Below are positions 26,917 through 35,188 of a stretch of DNA of 64,000 bases, in pieces. The DNA comes from an uncultured Clostridia bacterium. GTDB lineage: Bacteria > Bacillota > Clostridia > Peptostreptococcales > Anaerovoracaceae. Under the pieces are notes generated by a model. The model searched no databases. It was not told the origin of the DNA and saw only the letters and a list, made by a program, of their open reading frames with translations. The position numbers and the translations under genes are program-made. Position 1 is the first letter of the stretch. Every line of letters starts with the position of its first letter. The stretch lies in contig CAKQGQ010000002.1 of the NCBI GenBank assembly GCA_934233735.1, forward strand, positions 124,001 to 188,000, read 5' to 3'.

Positions 26917-29913
26917 ATGTCGGAAGATAAAATCAGAGAATTTCATAAATCTTTTCATACTGCTTTTATTAATAAGAATTGTAATTCAAATCTGGCCTAT
27001 AAGCCCCAGTTTGTATATAACGACAGTAAAGAAGGAAAAAAAGTTTTCACATCTATTGAAGATGAACTTTTGCGTTGTGAAAGCTTCTCCATTAGCGTCG
27101 CTTTTATCACGCGAGGTGGAATCACACCATTATTGCAAACTCTTAAGGAATTAGAAACAAAAGGGATAAAAGGCAGGATTTTAACAACCGATTACTTATG
27201 CTTCAGTGACCCTGTGGCATTAGATACCCTTGCAAATCTTTCAAATATCGAATTACGCATGTATCAAACGGAGTATGCTAAAAATGGCTTTCATACGAAG
27301 GGCTATATTTTTCAAAAAAATGAAGAATATCATTTCATTATCGGAAGTTCGAATTTGACCATGGATGCGTTAACACGAAACATGGAATGGAATACAAGGA
27401 TCGTTTCGACGCTGAACGGTGAAATGATAAACGATGTTTTAAGCGAATTTAATAAATTATGGAGTGCGACCGATATAACACGGCCATATGAGGATATAAG
27501 AGAGGACTATCAAAGAAAATACGCTGAAAAACAGCTTTTTAATAAGATTGTTGCAGAGCAGCGAGAAATCGCACGAAAACAAACGGTTCCGTCAATTGAA
27601 GCATATAAATTACAACCAAACTCTATGCAGAATGCCTTCATATATAATTTGTTGGAATACCAAAAGCAAAACATTTCAAAAGCATTGCTTATTTCCGCAA
27701 CCGGTACAGGAAAGACCTATGCTGCAGCATTCGCTATGCGACAGCTTGGATTCAAAAAAGTTCTTTTTGTTGTGCATAGAAAGCAGATTGCAAAGCAGGC
27801 GAAGGCATCCTTTGAGCGCGTATTTGGTAACGAAATTAAAACCGGATTAGTCTCAGGAAATGAACATGACTATGAGGCAGAGTTTGTATTCGCAACAGTG
27901 CAGACTTTAAGCAAACAGGACAATTTGGCATCTTTTTCTCCCGACTACTTCGACGCTTGTATTTATGATGAGGCACATCATACCAGTGCAGAAAGCTATA
28001 AAAGGGTGATGGATTACTTTACTCCTAAATTTACGCTTGGGATGACTGCCACACCAGACAGACGCGACGATAATGTTGATGGAAGAAACATCTACGAAAT
28101 CTTTGACCATAACATCGCTTATGAAATACGCTTACAGCAAGCTATGGAAGAAGACTTGCTTTGTCCGTTCCACTATTTTGGAATCACCGATTTGGAAATG
28201 ATATCTGACGAAGGCAATTCGAAAGAAGAACAAATAGAAAACTTTCGATATCTAACAAGTGATGCTCGTGTGGAAAACATTATAAAACAAGCCGAATATT
28301 ATGGATACTCAGGAGAACGAGTAAAAGGTCTGATTTTCTGTAGCAGAATTGATGAGGCACGAGAGTTGTCGAAAAAGTTTAACCAACATGGTTTAAAGAC
28401 GATTGCTTTAAGCGGAGCGGACACTGAGGAGATGCGAGCTGATGCTATTGAACGCTTGACAATGAATGTAGAATCAGAAACGGATGATTATCTGGATTAT
28501 ATTTTAACTGTTGATATTTTCTCTGAAGGAACCGATATCGTAGAGGTGAATCAGGTTATCATGCTTCGTCCAACGCAGTCCCCGATTGTCTTCGTGCAGC
28601 AATTGGGCAGAGGTCTCAGAAAGTCCGATGGAAAAGAATATGTCGTGGTTCTTGACTTTATCGGAAATTACAAAAATAATTTCATGATCCCGATTGCTCT
28701 TTCTGGCGACCGCAGCTATAACAAAGACAATATTCGTAGATATTTGATGGAAGGCGGACGAGTAATACCGGGGGCGAGTACGATCCATTTTGATGAAATT
28801 AGTAGAAAACGGATATTTGCTGCTGTGGATAATGCGAATTTCAGCGATATCAAACTGATTAAGGAGAATTATGCAAATCTTAAGAATAAGCTCGGTAGGA
28901 TTCCGAAATTAAAGGATTTTGATGACTATGGCGAGATGGATGTTCTTCGAATCTTCGATAACAATAGTTTGGGAAGCTACTATAAGTTTCTCGTCAAATA
29001 CGAAAAGGAATACAAAGTAAGACTGACCAAAGACCAGGAAAATATTGTAGAATTTGTTTCTAAGAAATTTGCAAACGGGAAACGTATTCACGAATTAAAA
29101 TTATTAAACAGAATCCTTACTTATGCGAACGCTTTTCCATTGTTCGCCGGATTAGAGGGAGACCTCACAACTGATTATGGAATTCATCTAACAAAAGAAC
29201 AGAAGGAAAACATTGTAAATATAATGACGAATGAATTTCCGGCCGGCGCAAGCAAAAATACATATTCAAACTGTATTTTCATAGAAGAAGATGAAAATAC
29301 AGAAAATGATTATCAGATATCATTTTCTTTCGCGCAAATGTTAAAAAGCAGGGACTTTTATAACATTTTAAAAGAACTTGTCGAATTTGGAATCAGCCGA
29401 TATGAACGGGATTTCTCTGATAGATATAAGAAAACGGATCTTGTTCTTTATCAGAAATATACATACGAAGATGTTTGCAGGCTACTTAACTGGGAACGAA
29501 ATGAAGTGCCTTTGAACATAGGTGGATATAAGTATGATAAAAAGACAAAAACTTTCCCGGTTTTTATTAATTACGATAAAGAAGATGACATCAGTGATAC
29601 TACCAAGTATGAAGACCATTTCGCAAACAGTAGTAATCTGATCGCAATATCGAAATCCGGACGAAGCATTCATTCGGAAGATGTACAGAATTTCCTGCAT
29701 GCGGATGAACTTGGCATACAAGTTCACTTATTCGTACGTAAAAACAAGGATGATAAAATATCAAAAGAATTTTATTATCTGGGGAATATGCATGCAATCG
29801 GCAACCCAATCGAGTTCACCATGTCAAACACCGATAAAACAGCAGTTGAAATTGAATGGCAGCTCGAGGTGCCGGTCAGAGAAGATATTTATGAATATAT
29901 TGTAAACGAATAG
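26917..29913 (+). CDS. PLD-domain / DEAH superfamily 2 helicase / DUF3427 protein
   Basis: A 998-residue protein in three parts. Residues about 40-190 resemble a phospholipase-D-type nuclease domain, with HTKGY (126-130) and GSSNLT, i.e. HxK followed by a Ser/Asn motif. Residues about 235-600 are an SF2 helicase: Walker A ATGTGKT at 261-267, DEAH at 351-354, TATPDRRD, and motif VI QQLGRGLRKSDGK. The remainder matches DUF3427-type C termini. Likely an ATP-driven nucleic acid translocase/nuclease. It is followed after 9 bp by a Nudix gene, so the two form an operon. The AT-rich style and position in the accessory block suggest horizontal gain and possibly defence; this is inference. Confidence 0.88.
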   Translation: MSEDKIREFHKSFHTAFINKNCNSNLAYKPQFVYNDSKEGKKVFTSIEDELLRCESFSISVAFITRGGITPLLQTLKELETKGIKGRILTTDYLCFSDPVALDTLANLSNIELRMYQTEYAKNGFHTKGYIFQKNEEYHFIIGSSNLTMDALTRNMEWNTRIVSTLNGEMINDVLSEFNKLWSATDITRPYEDIREDYQRKYAEKQLFNKIVAEQREIARKQTVPSIEAYKLQPNSMQNAFIYNLLEYQKQNISKALLISATGTGKTYAAAFAMRQLGFKKVLFVVHRKQIAKQAKASFERVFGNEIKTGLVSGNEHDYEAEFVFATVQTLSKQDNLASFSPDYFDACIYDEAHHTSAESYKRVMDYFTPKFTLGMTATPDRRDDNVDGRNIYEIFDHNIAYEIRLQQAMEEDLLCPFHYFGITDLEMISDEGNSKEEQIENFRYLTSDARVENIIKQAEYYGYSGERVKGLIFCSRIDEARELSKKFNQHGLKTIALSGADTEEMRADAIERLTMNVESETDDYLDYILTVDIFSEGTDIVEVNQVIMLRPTQSPIVFVQQLGRGLRKSDGKEYVVVLDFIGNYKNNFMIPIALSGDRSYNKDNIRRYLMEGGRVIPGASTIHFDEISRKRIFAAVDNANFSDIKLIKENYANLKNKLGRIPKLKDFDDYGEMDVLRIFDNNSLGSYYKFLVKYEKEYKVRLTKDQENIVEFVSKKFANGKRIHELKLLNRILTYANAFPLFAGLEGDLTTDYGIHLTKEQKENIVNIMTNEFPAGASKNTYSNCIFIEEDENTENDYQISFSFAQMLKSRDFYNILKELVEFGISRYERDFSDRYKKTDLVLYQKYTYEDVCRLLNWERNEVPLNIGGYKYDKKTKTFPVFINYDKEDDISDTTKYEDHFANSSNLIAISKSGRSIHSEDVQNFLHADELGIQVHLFVRKNKDDKISKEFYYLGNMHAIGNPIEFTMSNTDKTAVEIEWQLEVPVREDIYEYIVNE

Positions 29914-29922
29914 AGGAATGAA

Positions 29923-30324
29923 ATGAAGACGATACGCGTAGTTGCTGCCGTGATAAGAGCAGTAAATGGAGATGGCAGGCAAATGATATTTGCTACACAA
30001 AGAGGCTATGGAGAATTTAAGGGTGGTTGGGAATTTCCCGGTGGTAAAATTGAAGACGGTGAAACACCAGAAGAAGCCCTTAAGCGAGAAATTATTGAGG
30101 AACTGGAAACGGAAATCAAAGTCGGCGATTTAATTGATACAATTGAATACGACTATCCTGCTTTTCATCTTTCCATGGACTGTTTTTGGGCAGAGATTGT
30201 TTCCGGCGATTTAATTTTGAAAGAACATGAGGCGGCGAGGTGGCTGACAATGGAAAATCTAAATTCTGTGGAATGGCTGCCGGCAGATGTGACGTTGATA
30301 GATAAAATCGCTGAAAGCTTATAA
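29923..30324 (+). CDS. Nudix (MutT-like) nucleotide pyrophosphohydrolase
   Basis: A 133-residue protein with a complete Nudix box (GKIEDGETPEEALKREIIEE, then L) within GGWEFPGGK. It should hydrolyse nucleoside triphosphates or other X-linked diphosphates, as MutT does with oxidised dGTP. Immediately downstream of the PLD-helicase with AGAGGAATGAA as ribosome site, implying a shared function in nucleic acid or nucleotide handling. Confidence 0.9.
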   Translation: MKTIRVVAAVIRAVNGDGRQMIFATQRGYGEFKGGWEFPGGKIEDGETPEEALKREIIEELETEIKVGDLIDTIEYDYPAFHLSMDCFWAEIVSGDLILKEHEAARWLTMENLNSVEWLPADVTLIDKIAESL

Positions 30325-30403
30325 ATGTACCATAAATCGCACAAATTCAGAAGTTTTTTTCATCCGGCATCTCTATAATGGAGTACGAAAAGGAGATGTC
30401 GAA

Positions 30404-30580
30404 ATGAATATAGAAAGTATTAAACAAAACAAATTACATTTTATTCTTAGTTTTTCTGTTCCGAGCATTGTTGCAATGCTTTTGCAGACGGTAATCACGA
30501 TAACGGATGGATATTTTACCGGAAACTATGTGGGTGAAGATGGCTTTATGGAGATTGACATCTGCTTTCCGCTTGTTTGA
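30404..30580 (+). pseudogene. MATE efflux transporter, N-terminal fragment
   Basis: The ATG at 30404 behind AAAAGGAGATGTCGA opens a 58-residue frame: KLHFILSFSVPSIVAMLLQ, then TVITITDGYFTGNYVGEDG, then divergence and a stop at 30578. The first 46 or so residues are the N terminus of a MATE transporter (normally about 450 residues). The rest of the gene is missing; repeats and a Fic gene follow. An intact MATE gene lies at 37012. Confidence 0.75.
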
Positions 30581-30648
30581 TATTGTTCCGCTAATTGGGC
30601 GAATATTATTCCGATAAGATTGATATTATTCCGATAAGATGGTATACT
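30577..30648 (+). promoter_or_regulatory. Tandem 20-bp repeats overlapping the promoter of the first Fic gene
   Basis: Two near-identical 20-bp units (30601-30620 and 30621-30640, differing at two bases: GAATATT.../TGATATT...) and a degenerate third at about 30577-30596. The promoter TTGATA (30620-30625), 17 bp, TATACT (30643-30648) lies within the last unit. This looks like an operator array for an autoregulating DNA-binding protein. Confidence 0.65.
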
Positions 30649-30673
30649 ATATCATAGATTGGAGGTACATCCT

Positions 30674-31567
30674 ATGTTTATGACGGTAAAACAGGCTTCC
30701 GAAAAGTGGGGCATCTCTGACAGAAGGGTCCGAATTCTTTGTGCTGATGGGAAAATTGCGGGCGCATATCAGGAAGGCCGAGGATGGAAAATTCCCATGG
30801 ATGCAAAGAAGCCAGCCGATGGACGATATAAAGTAACGGAAAGTCTTTTGTCACAAATTGACCATAAAAAAGCTGAACTGGACAGCAGAAGACCATTGAC
30901 CGCCGGCGAAGCAGAAAGACTGAAAGAAGAGTTCGTCGTAGAGTACACCTACAATTCCAATGCCATCGAAGGAAATACTCTTACATTGAGAGAAACAGAT
31001 TTAGTGCTCCGTGGTCTTACAATTAACCAAAAACCGTTGAAAGATCATATGGAGGCAGTCGGTCATAAAGAGGCCTTTGATTTTGTGAGCGAGCTTGTAA
31101 AAGAGAATGTTCCAATCAGCGAGAGTATCATTAAACAGATTCATTCTCTTGTCCTTGCTGATAAGAGAGAAGACCGCGGCATCTATCGCCGAGTTCCTGT
31201 TCGTATTTTGGGTGCTCAGCACGAGCCTGTGCAGCCGTACCTGATTGAGCCGAAGATGGAGCAGCTATTGCATGACTTTGCTGAAAGTAAAGAACATATC
31301 GTGACAAAATTAGCACGTTTTCATATTGAGTTTGAGGGCATTCATCCTTTCATTGATGGTAACGGCAGAACAGGAAGACTGCTTGTGAATCTTGAACTGA
31401 TGAGGGAAGGATATCCGCCGATTGATATTAAGTTTGCAGACAGAGTTTCCTATTATAATGCCTTTGATGAATATTATGCAAAACATAATCTTTCGGCAAT
31501 GGAAAACTTGTTTGCAGGATACATTAATGCAAGATTGGATATGTATTTGGATATGCTGAGAGATTAA
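30674..31567 (+). CDS. Fic family protein with N-terminal helix-turn-helix (first of three)
   Basis: A 297-residue protein. Residues 1-45 are an excisionase/MerR-like DNA-binding domain (TVKQASEKWGISDRRVRILC). The Fic core has the catalytic motif HPFIDGNGR at 224-232. The inhibitory helix motif [ST]xxxE[GN] is N-terminal, S95-NAI-E99-G100, which makes it class II. Such enzymes usually transfer AMP from ATP to a hydroxyl side chain, and the Glu blocks this until relieved. ATG 30674 follows TTGGAGGTACATCC; the TTG at 30659 is rejected. The DNA-binding domain next to promoter repeats suggests autoregulation. Confidence 0.92.
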   Translation: MFMTVKQASEKWGISDRRVRILCADGKIAGAYQEGRGWKIPMDAKKPADGRYKVTESLLSQIDHKKAELDSRRPLTAGEAERLKEEFVVEYTYNSNAIEGNTLTLRETDLVLRGLTINQKPLKDHMEAVGHKEAFDFVSELVKENVPISESIIKQIHSLVLADKREDRGIYRRVPVRILGAQHEPVQPYLIEPKMEQLLHDFAESKEHIVTKLARFHIEFEGIHPFIDGNGRTGRLLVNLELMREGYPPIDIKFADRVSYYNAFDEYYAKHNLSAMENLFAGYINARLDMYLDMLRD

Positions 31568-31905
31568 AGGAGATAGTAAAGTACGGAGCGTTTTGTCTAT
31601 CCACTGGCAAAACTTCAAGCCTCTTTTGACGATCGGGGAATTGAATACAGTAACGAATATTTTGAAACGTTGGGAATTCTACTAGGCTATCAGCGAGTAT
31701 CTCCATGAAAACTCGGGGTAAAGGCTTAGGAGATAATGATAGTTGTAAAGCGGAATGTTTTTAGAGACATTCCGCTTAAACTTTGTCCTGATACGGCAAA
31801 AAAATAAAATAATAAAACGATTTTGCGTATCAAAATTGCCGATGATGTGGTATACTTGTTATAGGAATTAAAATAGATTATTTGGCGTGAATGTGAGGTA
31901 ACGTA
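31568..31905. other. Gap between the first and second Fic genes
   Basis: Contains a short orphan coding-like stretch (31580-31708), a strong hairpin AAGCGGAATGT/ACATTCCGCTT at 31748-31777 (11-bp perfect stem, 8-base loop, no T-run) and the second Fic promoter region with TATACT at 31851-31856. Confidence 0.6.
31580..31708 (+). pseudogene. Coding-like remnant of unknown origin
   Basis: The frame reads ERFVYPLAKLQASFDDRG followed by IEYSNEYFETLGILLGYQ, then RVSP and stop. It has no start codon and is preceded by an in-frame TAA. The composition looks like real protein (a C-terminal piece), but I do not recognise the family. Probably debris of a lost gene between the Fic genes. Confidence 0.35.
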
Positions 31906-32508
31906 ATGCTTGAAAACAAACTGGGAATTACAGATTCAGCGGAATTAGCAAGAATAGAAGAAAAAATCAGCAAGAAGAAAGCGGTTGAAATGTTTGAAAG
32001 TGGATATTTGGAAAGCTTAGAAGCCGGAACCTATGAAAGCCTTGCCATGATTCATAAATACCTTTTTGATGAAATATATGATTTTGCCGGTGAGATTCGC
32101 AAAGTGAATATTTCAAAAGGAAATTTCCGTTTTGCTCCATTGATGTATCTGGATGCAGCTTTGCAGAACATTGACAAAATGCCTCAGTCCACATTTGATG
32201 AAATTGTCGAAAAATATGTAGAAATGAATGTGGCTCATCCATTCAGGGAAGGTAACGGCAGAAGCACAAGAATTTGGTTAGATTTGATGCTGAAAAAAGA
32301 AATCGGATATGTCGTTGATTGGAGTAAGGTGGATAAGGAAGATTATTTGCTTGCCATGGAGCGCAGCCCGATTAAAGATATAGAAATTAAGTTCCTTCTG
32401 AAAAACGCTCTTACAGACAATGTAAATGATAGGGAAATCTATATGAAGGGCATTGATCACAGCTATTATTATGAAGGCTACTATGTATATAAAACCGAGG
32501 AGCTGTAA
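31906..32508 (+). CDS. Fic/Doc family protein with C-terminal inhibitory motif (second of three)
   Basis: A 200-residue stand-alone Fic domain. Catalytic motif HPFREGNGR at 111-119; upstream FDEIYDFAGEIRKVNISKG is the Fic flap region. The inhibitory motif [ST]xxxE[GN] is at the C terminus, S186-YYY-E190-G191, which defines class III, like Neisseria Fic. No DNA-binding domain. Start ATG 31906 after GTGAGGTAACGTA. The gene lies 42 bp before the third Fic gene. Confidence 0.92.
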   Translation: MLENKLGITDSAELARIEEKISKKKAVEMFESGYLESLEAGTYESLAMIHKYLFDEIYDFAGEIRKVNISKGNFRFAPLMYLDAALQNIDKMPQSTFDEIVEKYVEMNVAHPFREGNGRSTRIWLDLMLKKEIGYVVDWSKVDKEDYLLAMERSPIKDIEIKFLLKNALTDNVNDREIYMKGIDHSYYYEGYYVYKTEEL

Positions 32509-32549
32509 ACGAGTTGAAATATAAGATTGAGATAGGCGGAGGATCTTAG

Positions 32550-33467
32550 ATGCGATATCTTTCAGTTACTGAAATAGCGAAAAAGTGGGATGTGTCAGAG
32601 CGCAGTGTTAGAAATTACTGCGCCCAGGGGCGTGTGAACGGTGCGTTTCTTACCGGCAAGACATGGAACATTCCGGAAAACGCAGAAAAGCCGGAGCGTA
32701 CTAATAAAAGAAAAGATAAGCCGAGTACTCTGTTGGATATTCTGAAAGAGCAGAAGGCAAGTAAATATTCCGGTGGGGTCTACCATAAAACGCAGATTGA
32801 TTTGACATATAATTCCAACCATATGGAAGGAAGCCGATTGACGCACGATCAAACCAGATATATCTTTGAAACGAACACCATCAGCGCAGAAAAAGAAGTG
32901 CTGAATGTGGATGATGTGATTGAAACAGCAAATCACTTCCGCTGCATTGATATGATTATCGATCATGCAAAAGCAGCTCTGACGGAGAAGTTTATCAAAG
33001 AACTTCATTTGGTTTTGAAGAACGGCACCAGCGATTCCAGAAAAGATTGGTTTGCTGTTGGCGAGTATAAGAAACTCCCGAATGAAGTCGGCGGCAGGGA
33101 TACAGCCTTGCCGGAAGAAGTTGCCGATAAAATGAAGGCTTTGCTGACGGAATATAACGCCAAGGAAGCAAAGACCTTTGAGGATATTCTGGACTTCCAT
33201 GTGAAGTTTGAGCGGATTCATCCATTCCAGGACGGCAACGGTCGCGTGGGCAGATTGATCATGTTTAAGGAGTGCCTGAAATACAATATCGTTCCGTTCA
33301 TCATTGAGGACAATCTGAAGATGTTCTATTACCGTGGATTGAAGGAATGGAACAACGAAAAAGGCTACCTGACAGATTCCTGTCTGACGGCGCAGGATAA
33401 GTACAAAGCATATTTGGATTATTTTAGGATTGGAGATCTCAAATATCAATTTGGAGAAGATTGGTGA
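32550..33467 (+). CDS. Fic family protein with N-terminal helix-turn-helix (third of three)
   Basis: A 305-residue protein built like the first Fic protein: N-terminal DNA-binding domain (SVTEIAKKWDVSERSVRNYC), class II inhibitory motif S89-NHM-E93-G94 and catalytic HPFQDGNGR at 224-232. The catalytic motif begins at the same residue number as in the first protein although the sequences are quite diverged, so they are probably ancient paralogues rather than a recent duplication. Start ATG 32550 after GGCGGAGGATCTTAG. Confidence 0.92.
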   Translation: MRYLSVTEIAKKWDVSERSVRNYCAQGRVNGAFLTGKTWNIPENAEKPERTNKRKDKPSTLLDILKEQKASKYSGGVYHKTQIDLTYNSNHMEGSRLTHDQTRYIFETNTISAEKEVLNVDDVIETANHFRCIDMIIDHAKAALTEKFIKELHLVLKNGTSDSRKDWFAVGEYKKLPNEVGGRDTALPEEVADKMKALLTEYNAKEAKTFEDILDFHVKFERIHPFQDGNGRVGRLIMFKECLKYNIVPFIIEDNLKMFYYRGLKEWNNEKGYLTDSCLTAQDKYKAYLDYFRIGDLKYQFGEDW

Positions 33468-33500
33468 CTAGAATTAACATTGAAAAAAGAGGAGAGCGTG

Positions 33501-33983
33501 ATGTGTTATACAAAAATGATAAAAGTGCTTTTCATTTGCCACGGCAATATCTGCCGCAGCACAATGGCGCAATATGTGTTTGAAGATATGGTAAAAAAGA
33601 AGGGACTGTCGGACTGCTTTGAGATTGATTCGGCGGCCACAAGTCGTGAAGAAATCGGCAATGGTGTCCATCATGGCACACGGCGAAAGCTGGCGGAGAT
33701 GGGGATTCCATGCGGAAATCATCATGCCCGCCAGGTGACAAAAGCGGATTACGAACATTTTGATTATCTGATTATTATGGATGCAAACAACCGCAGGAAT
33801 CTGATGCGTATTATCAGCAGCGACCCGGATAACAAGGTTCACAGACTGCTTGACTTTTCCAAGAATCCGCGGGATATTGCAGACCCGTGGTATACGGGGA
33901 ATTTTGATGTGACTTATGATGATATTGCGGAAGGCTGCGCGGATTTCCTGAAGTATATTCAAGATAAACTTTATGCAGAATAG
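33501..33983 (+). CDS. Low-molecular-weight protein tyrosine phosphatase
   Basis: A 160-residue phosphatase with the P-loop CHGNICRS (CX5R) at residues 11-18 of the chosen start and the general-acid loop DPWYTGNFD. It removes phosphate from tyrosine (or arginine) on proteins. ATG 33501 follows AAAGAGGAGAGCGTG; the TTG at 33480 is rejected. It lies 33 bp after the third Fic gene, so it could be in the same transcript. Confidence 0.92.
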   Translation: MCYTKMIKVLFICHGNICRSTMAQYVFEDMVKKKGLSDCFEIDSAATSREEIGNGVHHGTRRKLAEMGIPCGNHHARQVTKADYEHFDYLIIMDANNRRNLMRIISSDPDNKVHRLLDFSKNPRDIADPWYTGNFDVTYDDIAEGCADFLKYIQDKLYAE

Positions 33984-33996
33984 ATAGGGGGCAAAT

Positions 33997-34479
33997 ATGA
34001 GACGAGCTGACAGAGAAATTAAGAACTTTGAGGAAATGTTGGATGTCATTTCCTGCTGTGATGTGTGCAGGCTGGGACTGAATGACGGAGACTATCCGTA
34101 TATCCTGCCGCTGAACTTCGGTGTGAAGGCCGATAAAGAGAGCCAGACCGTGACGCTGTATTTTCACAGCGCCTTAGAAGGACACAAAATAGAACTCATG
34201 CAGAAAAACCGCCATGCGTCCTTTGAGATGGACTGCCGCCATGAACTGCAGTATAAAGCAGAACAGGGGATGTGCACTTTTGCGTTTGAAAGCATCATCG
34301 GGCAGGGCACGATTCGCATGATTGACGACGAAAATGAAAAACTGCAGGCACTGAACATTTTAATGGACCATTATTATCCGGGGGAAAACAAGTATTTTAA
34401 TCCGGCGGCGATTCCAAGGACGGCAGTTTACTGTTTAGAAGTTACCCGGATGACCGGAAAGAGAAAGGTGTTGAAATGA
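33997..34479 (+). CDS. Pyridoxamine 5'-phosphate oxidase-like flavin protein (first copy)
   Basis: A 160-residue FMN-binding split-barrel protein (LDVISCCDVCRLGLNDGDYPYILPLNFG; YFHSALEGHKIELM). Of the NimA-like group that includes nitroimidazole reductases; likely reduces small molecules with FMN. Overlaps the following methyltransferase gene by 4 bases. A relative lies at 36532. Confidence 0.87.
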   Translation: MRRADREIKNFEEMLDVISCCDVCRLGLNDGDYPYILPLNFGVKADKESQTVTLYFHSALEGHKIELMQKNRHASFEMDCRHELQYKAEQGMCTFAFESIIGQGTIRMIDDENEKLQALNILMDHYYPGENKYFNPAAIPRTAVYCLEVTRMTGKRKVLK

Positions 34480-35054
34480 TTTATCAAGTGACGGCGCTGG
34501 TCATTTTAGCCGTTTTTTACGGATGTTATTTTCTGAAAATGTTTCTGCAGCGGCGAAAAGGCATTCGAACGGATCAGATCGGACAGGGAAAGGTCGGTTT
34601 TGTGAAATTCGTCGAAGTGACCATGAAGATTGCAACCTTGCTGGTTCCGGCAGCGGAAGTGCTCAGTATCCTTTTGAATACAACCTGTTTTTCGGTTCCG
34701 CTTAGAATCTGCGGTGCCGTCATCGGTGCATTGGGAGCAGCTGTGTTCGTGACATCGGTGGTGACGATGCGCGACAGCTGGAGGGCCGGGGTCTCCAAGA
34801 CAGATAAGACGGAACTGGTCACGGACGGGATCTATCAGCTCAGCCGTAATCCAGCATTTTTAGGCTTTGACCTGGTGTACATCGGCATTTTACTGATCTT
34901 CTTCAACCCATGGCTTCTGGCAGCGTCCGTTTTTGCGATGATCATGTTTCATCTGCAGATCGTGAATGTGGAAGAAGACTTCCTGTTGGAGGCATTCGGA
35001 CAGGAATATTTGGCGTATAAGAAAAAGGTAAATCGCTATATTGGAAGAAAATAA
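34476..35054 (+). CDS. Isoprenylcysteine carboxyl methyltransferase (ICMT) family membrane protein
   Basis: A 192-residue polytopic protein with the ICMT/PEMT signature near the C terminus (LVTDGIYQLSRNPAFLG, then NVEEDFLLEAFGQEYLAYKKKV). Family members are integral membrane methyltransferases; bacterial substrates are mostly unknown. Translationally coupled to the flavin protein upstream (ATGA overlap). Confidence 0.85.
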   Translation: MIYQVTALVILAVFYGCYFLKMFLQRRKGIRTDQIGQGKVGFVKFVEVTMKIATLLVPAAEVLSILLNTTCFSVPLRICGAVIGALGAAVFVTSVVTMRDSWRAGVSKTDKTELVTDGIYQLSRNPAFLGFDLVYIGILLIFFNPWLLAASVFAMIMFHLQIVNVEEDFLLEAFGQEYLAYKKKVNRYIGRK

Positions 35055-35104
35055 GATAGCTTAGTACGGGTCGAAAAGCAGAATAAAGAAAGGGAAAATT
35101 CCTC

Positions 35105-35158
35105 TTGACTTATCTCAAATATAATACTATTATATAATTAGTCTTAAAAATGAGACTA
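35105..35158 (+). promoter_or_regulatory. Promoter with adjacent palindromic operator before the CPBP operon
   Basis: TTGACT (35105), 17 bp, TATTAT (35128). Directly downstream is the palindrome TAGTCT-N8-AGACTA at 35139-35158, which covers the likely transcription start. The operon encodes an ArsR-type repressor that may bind here. Confidence 0.7.
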
Positions 35159-35188
35159 TAATAAACAATACATATGCGAGGTAATTTA

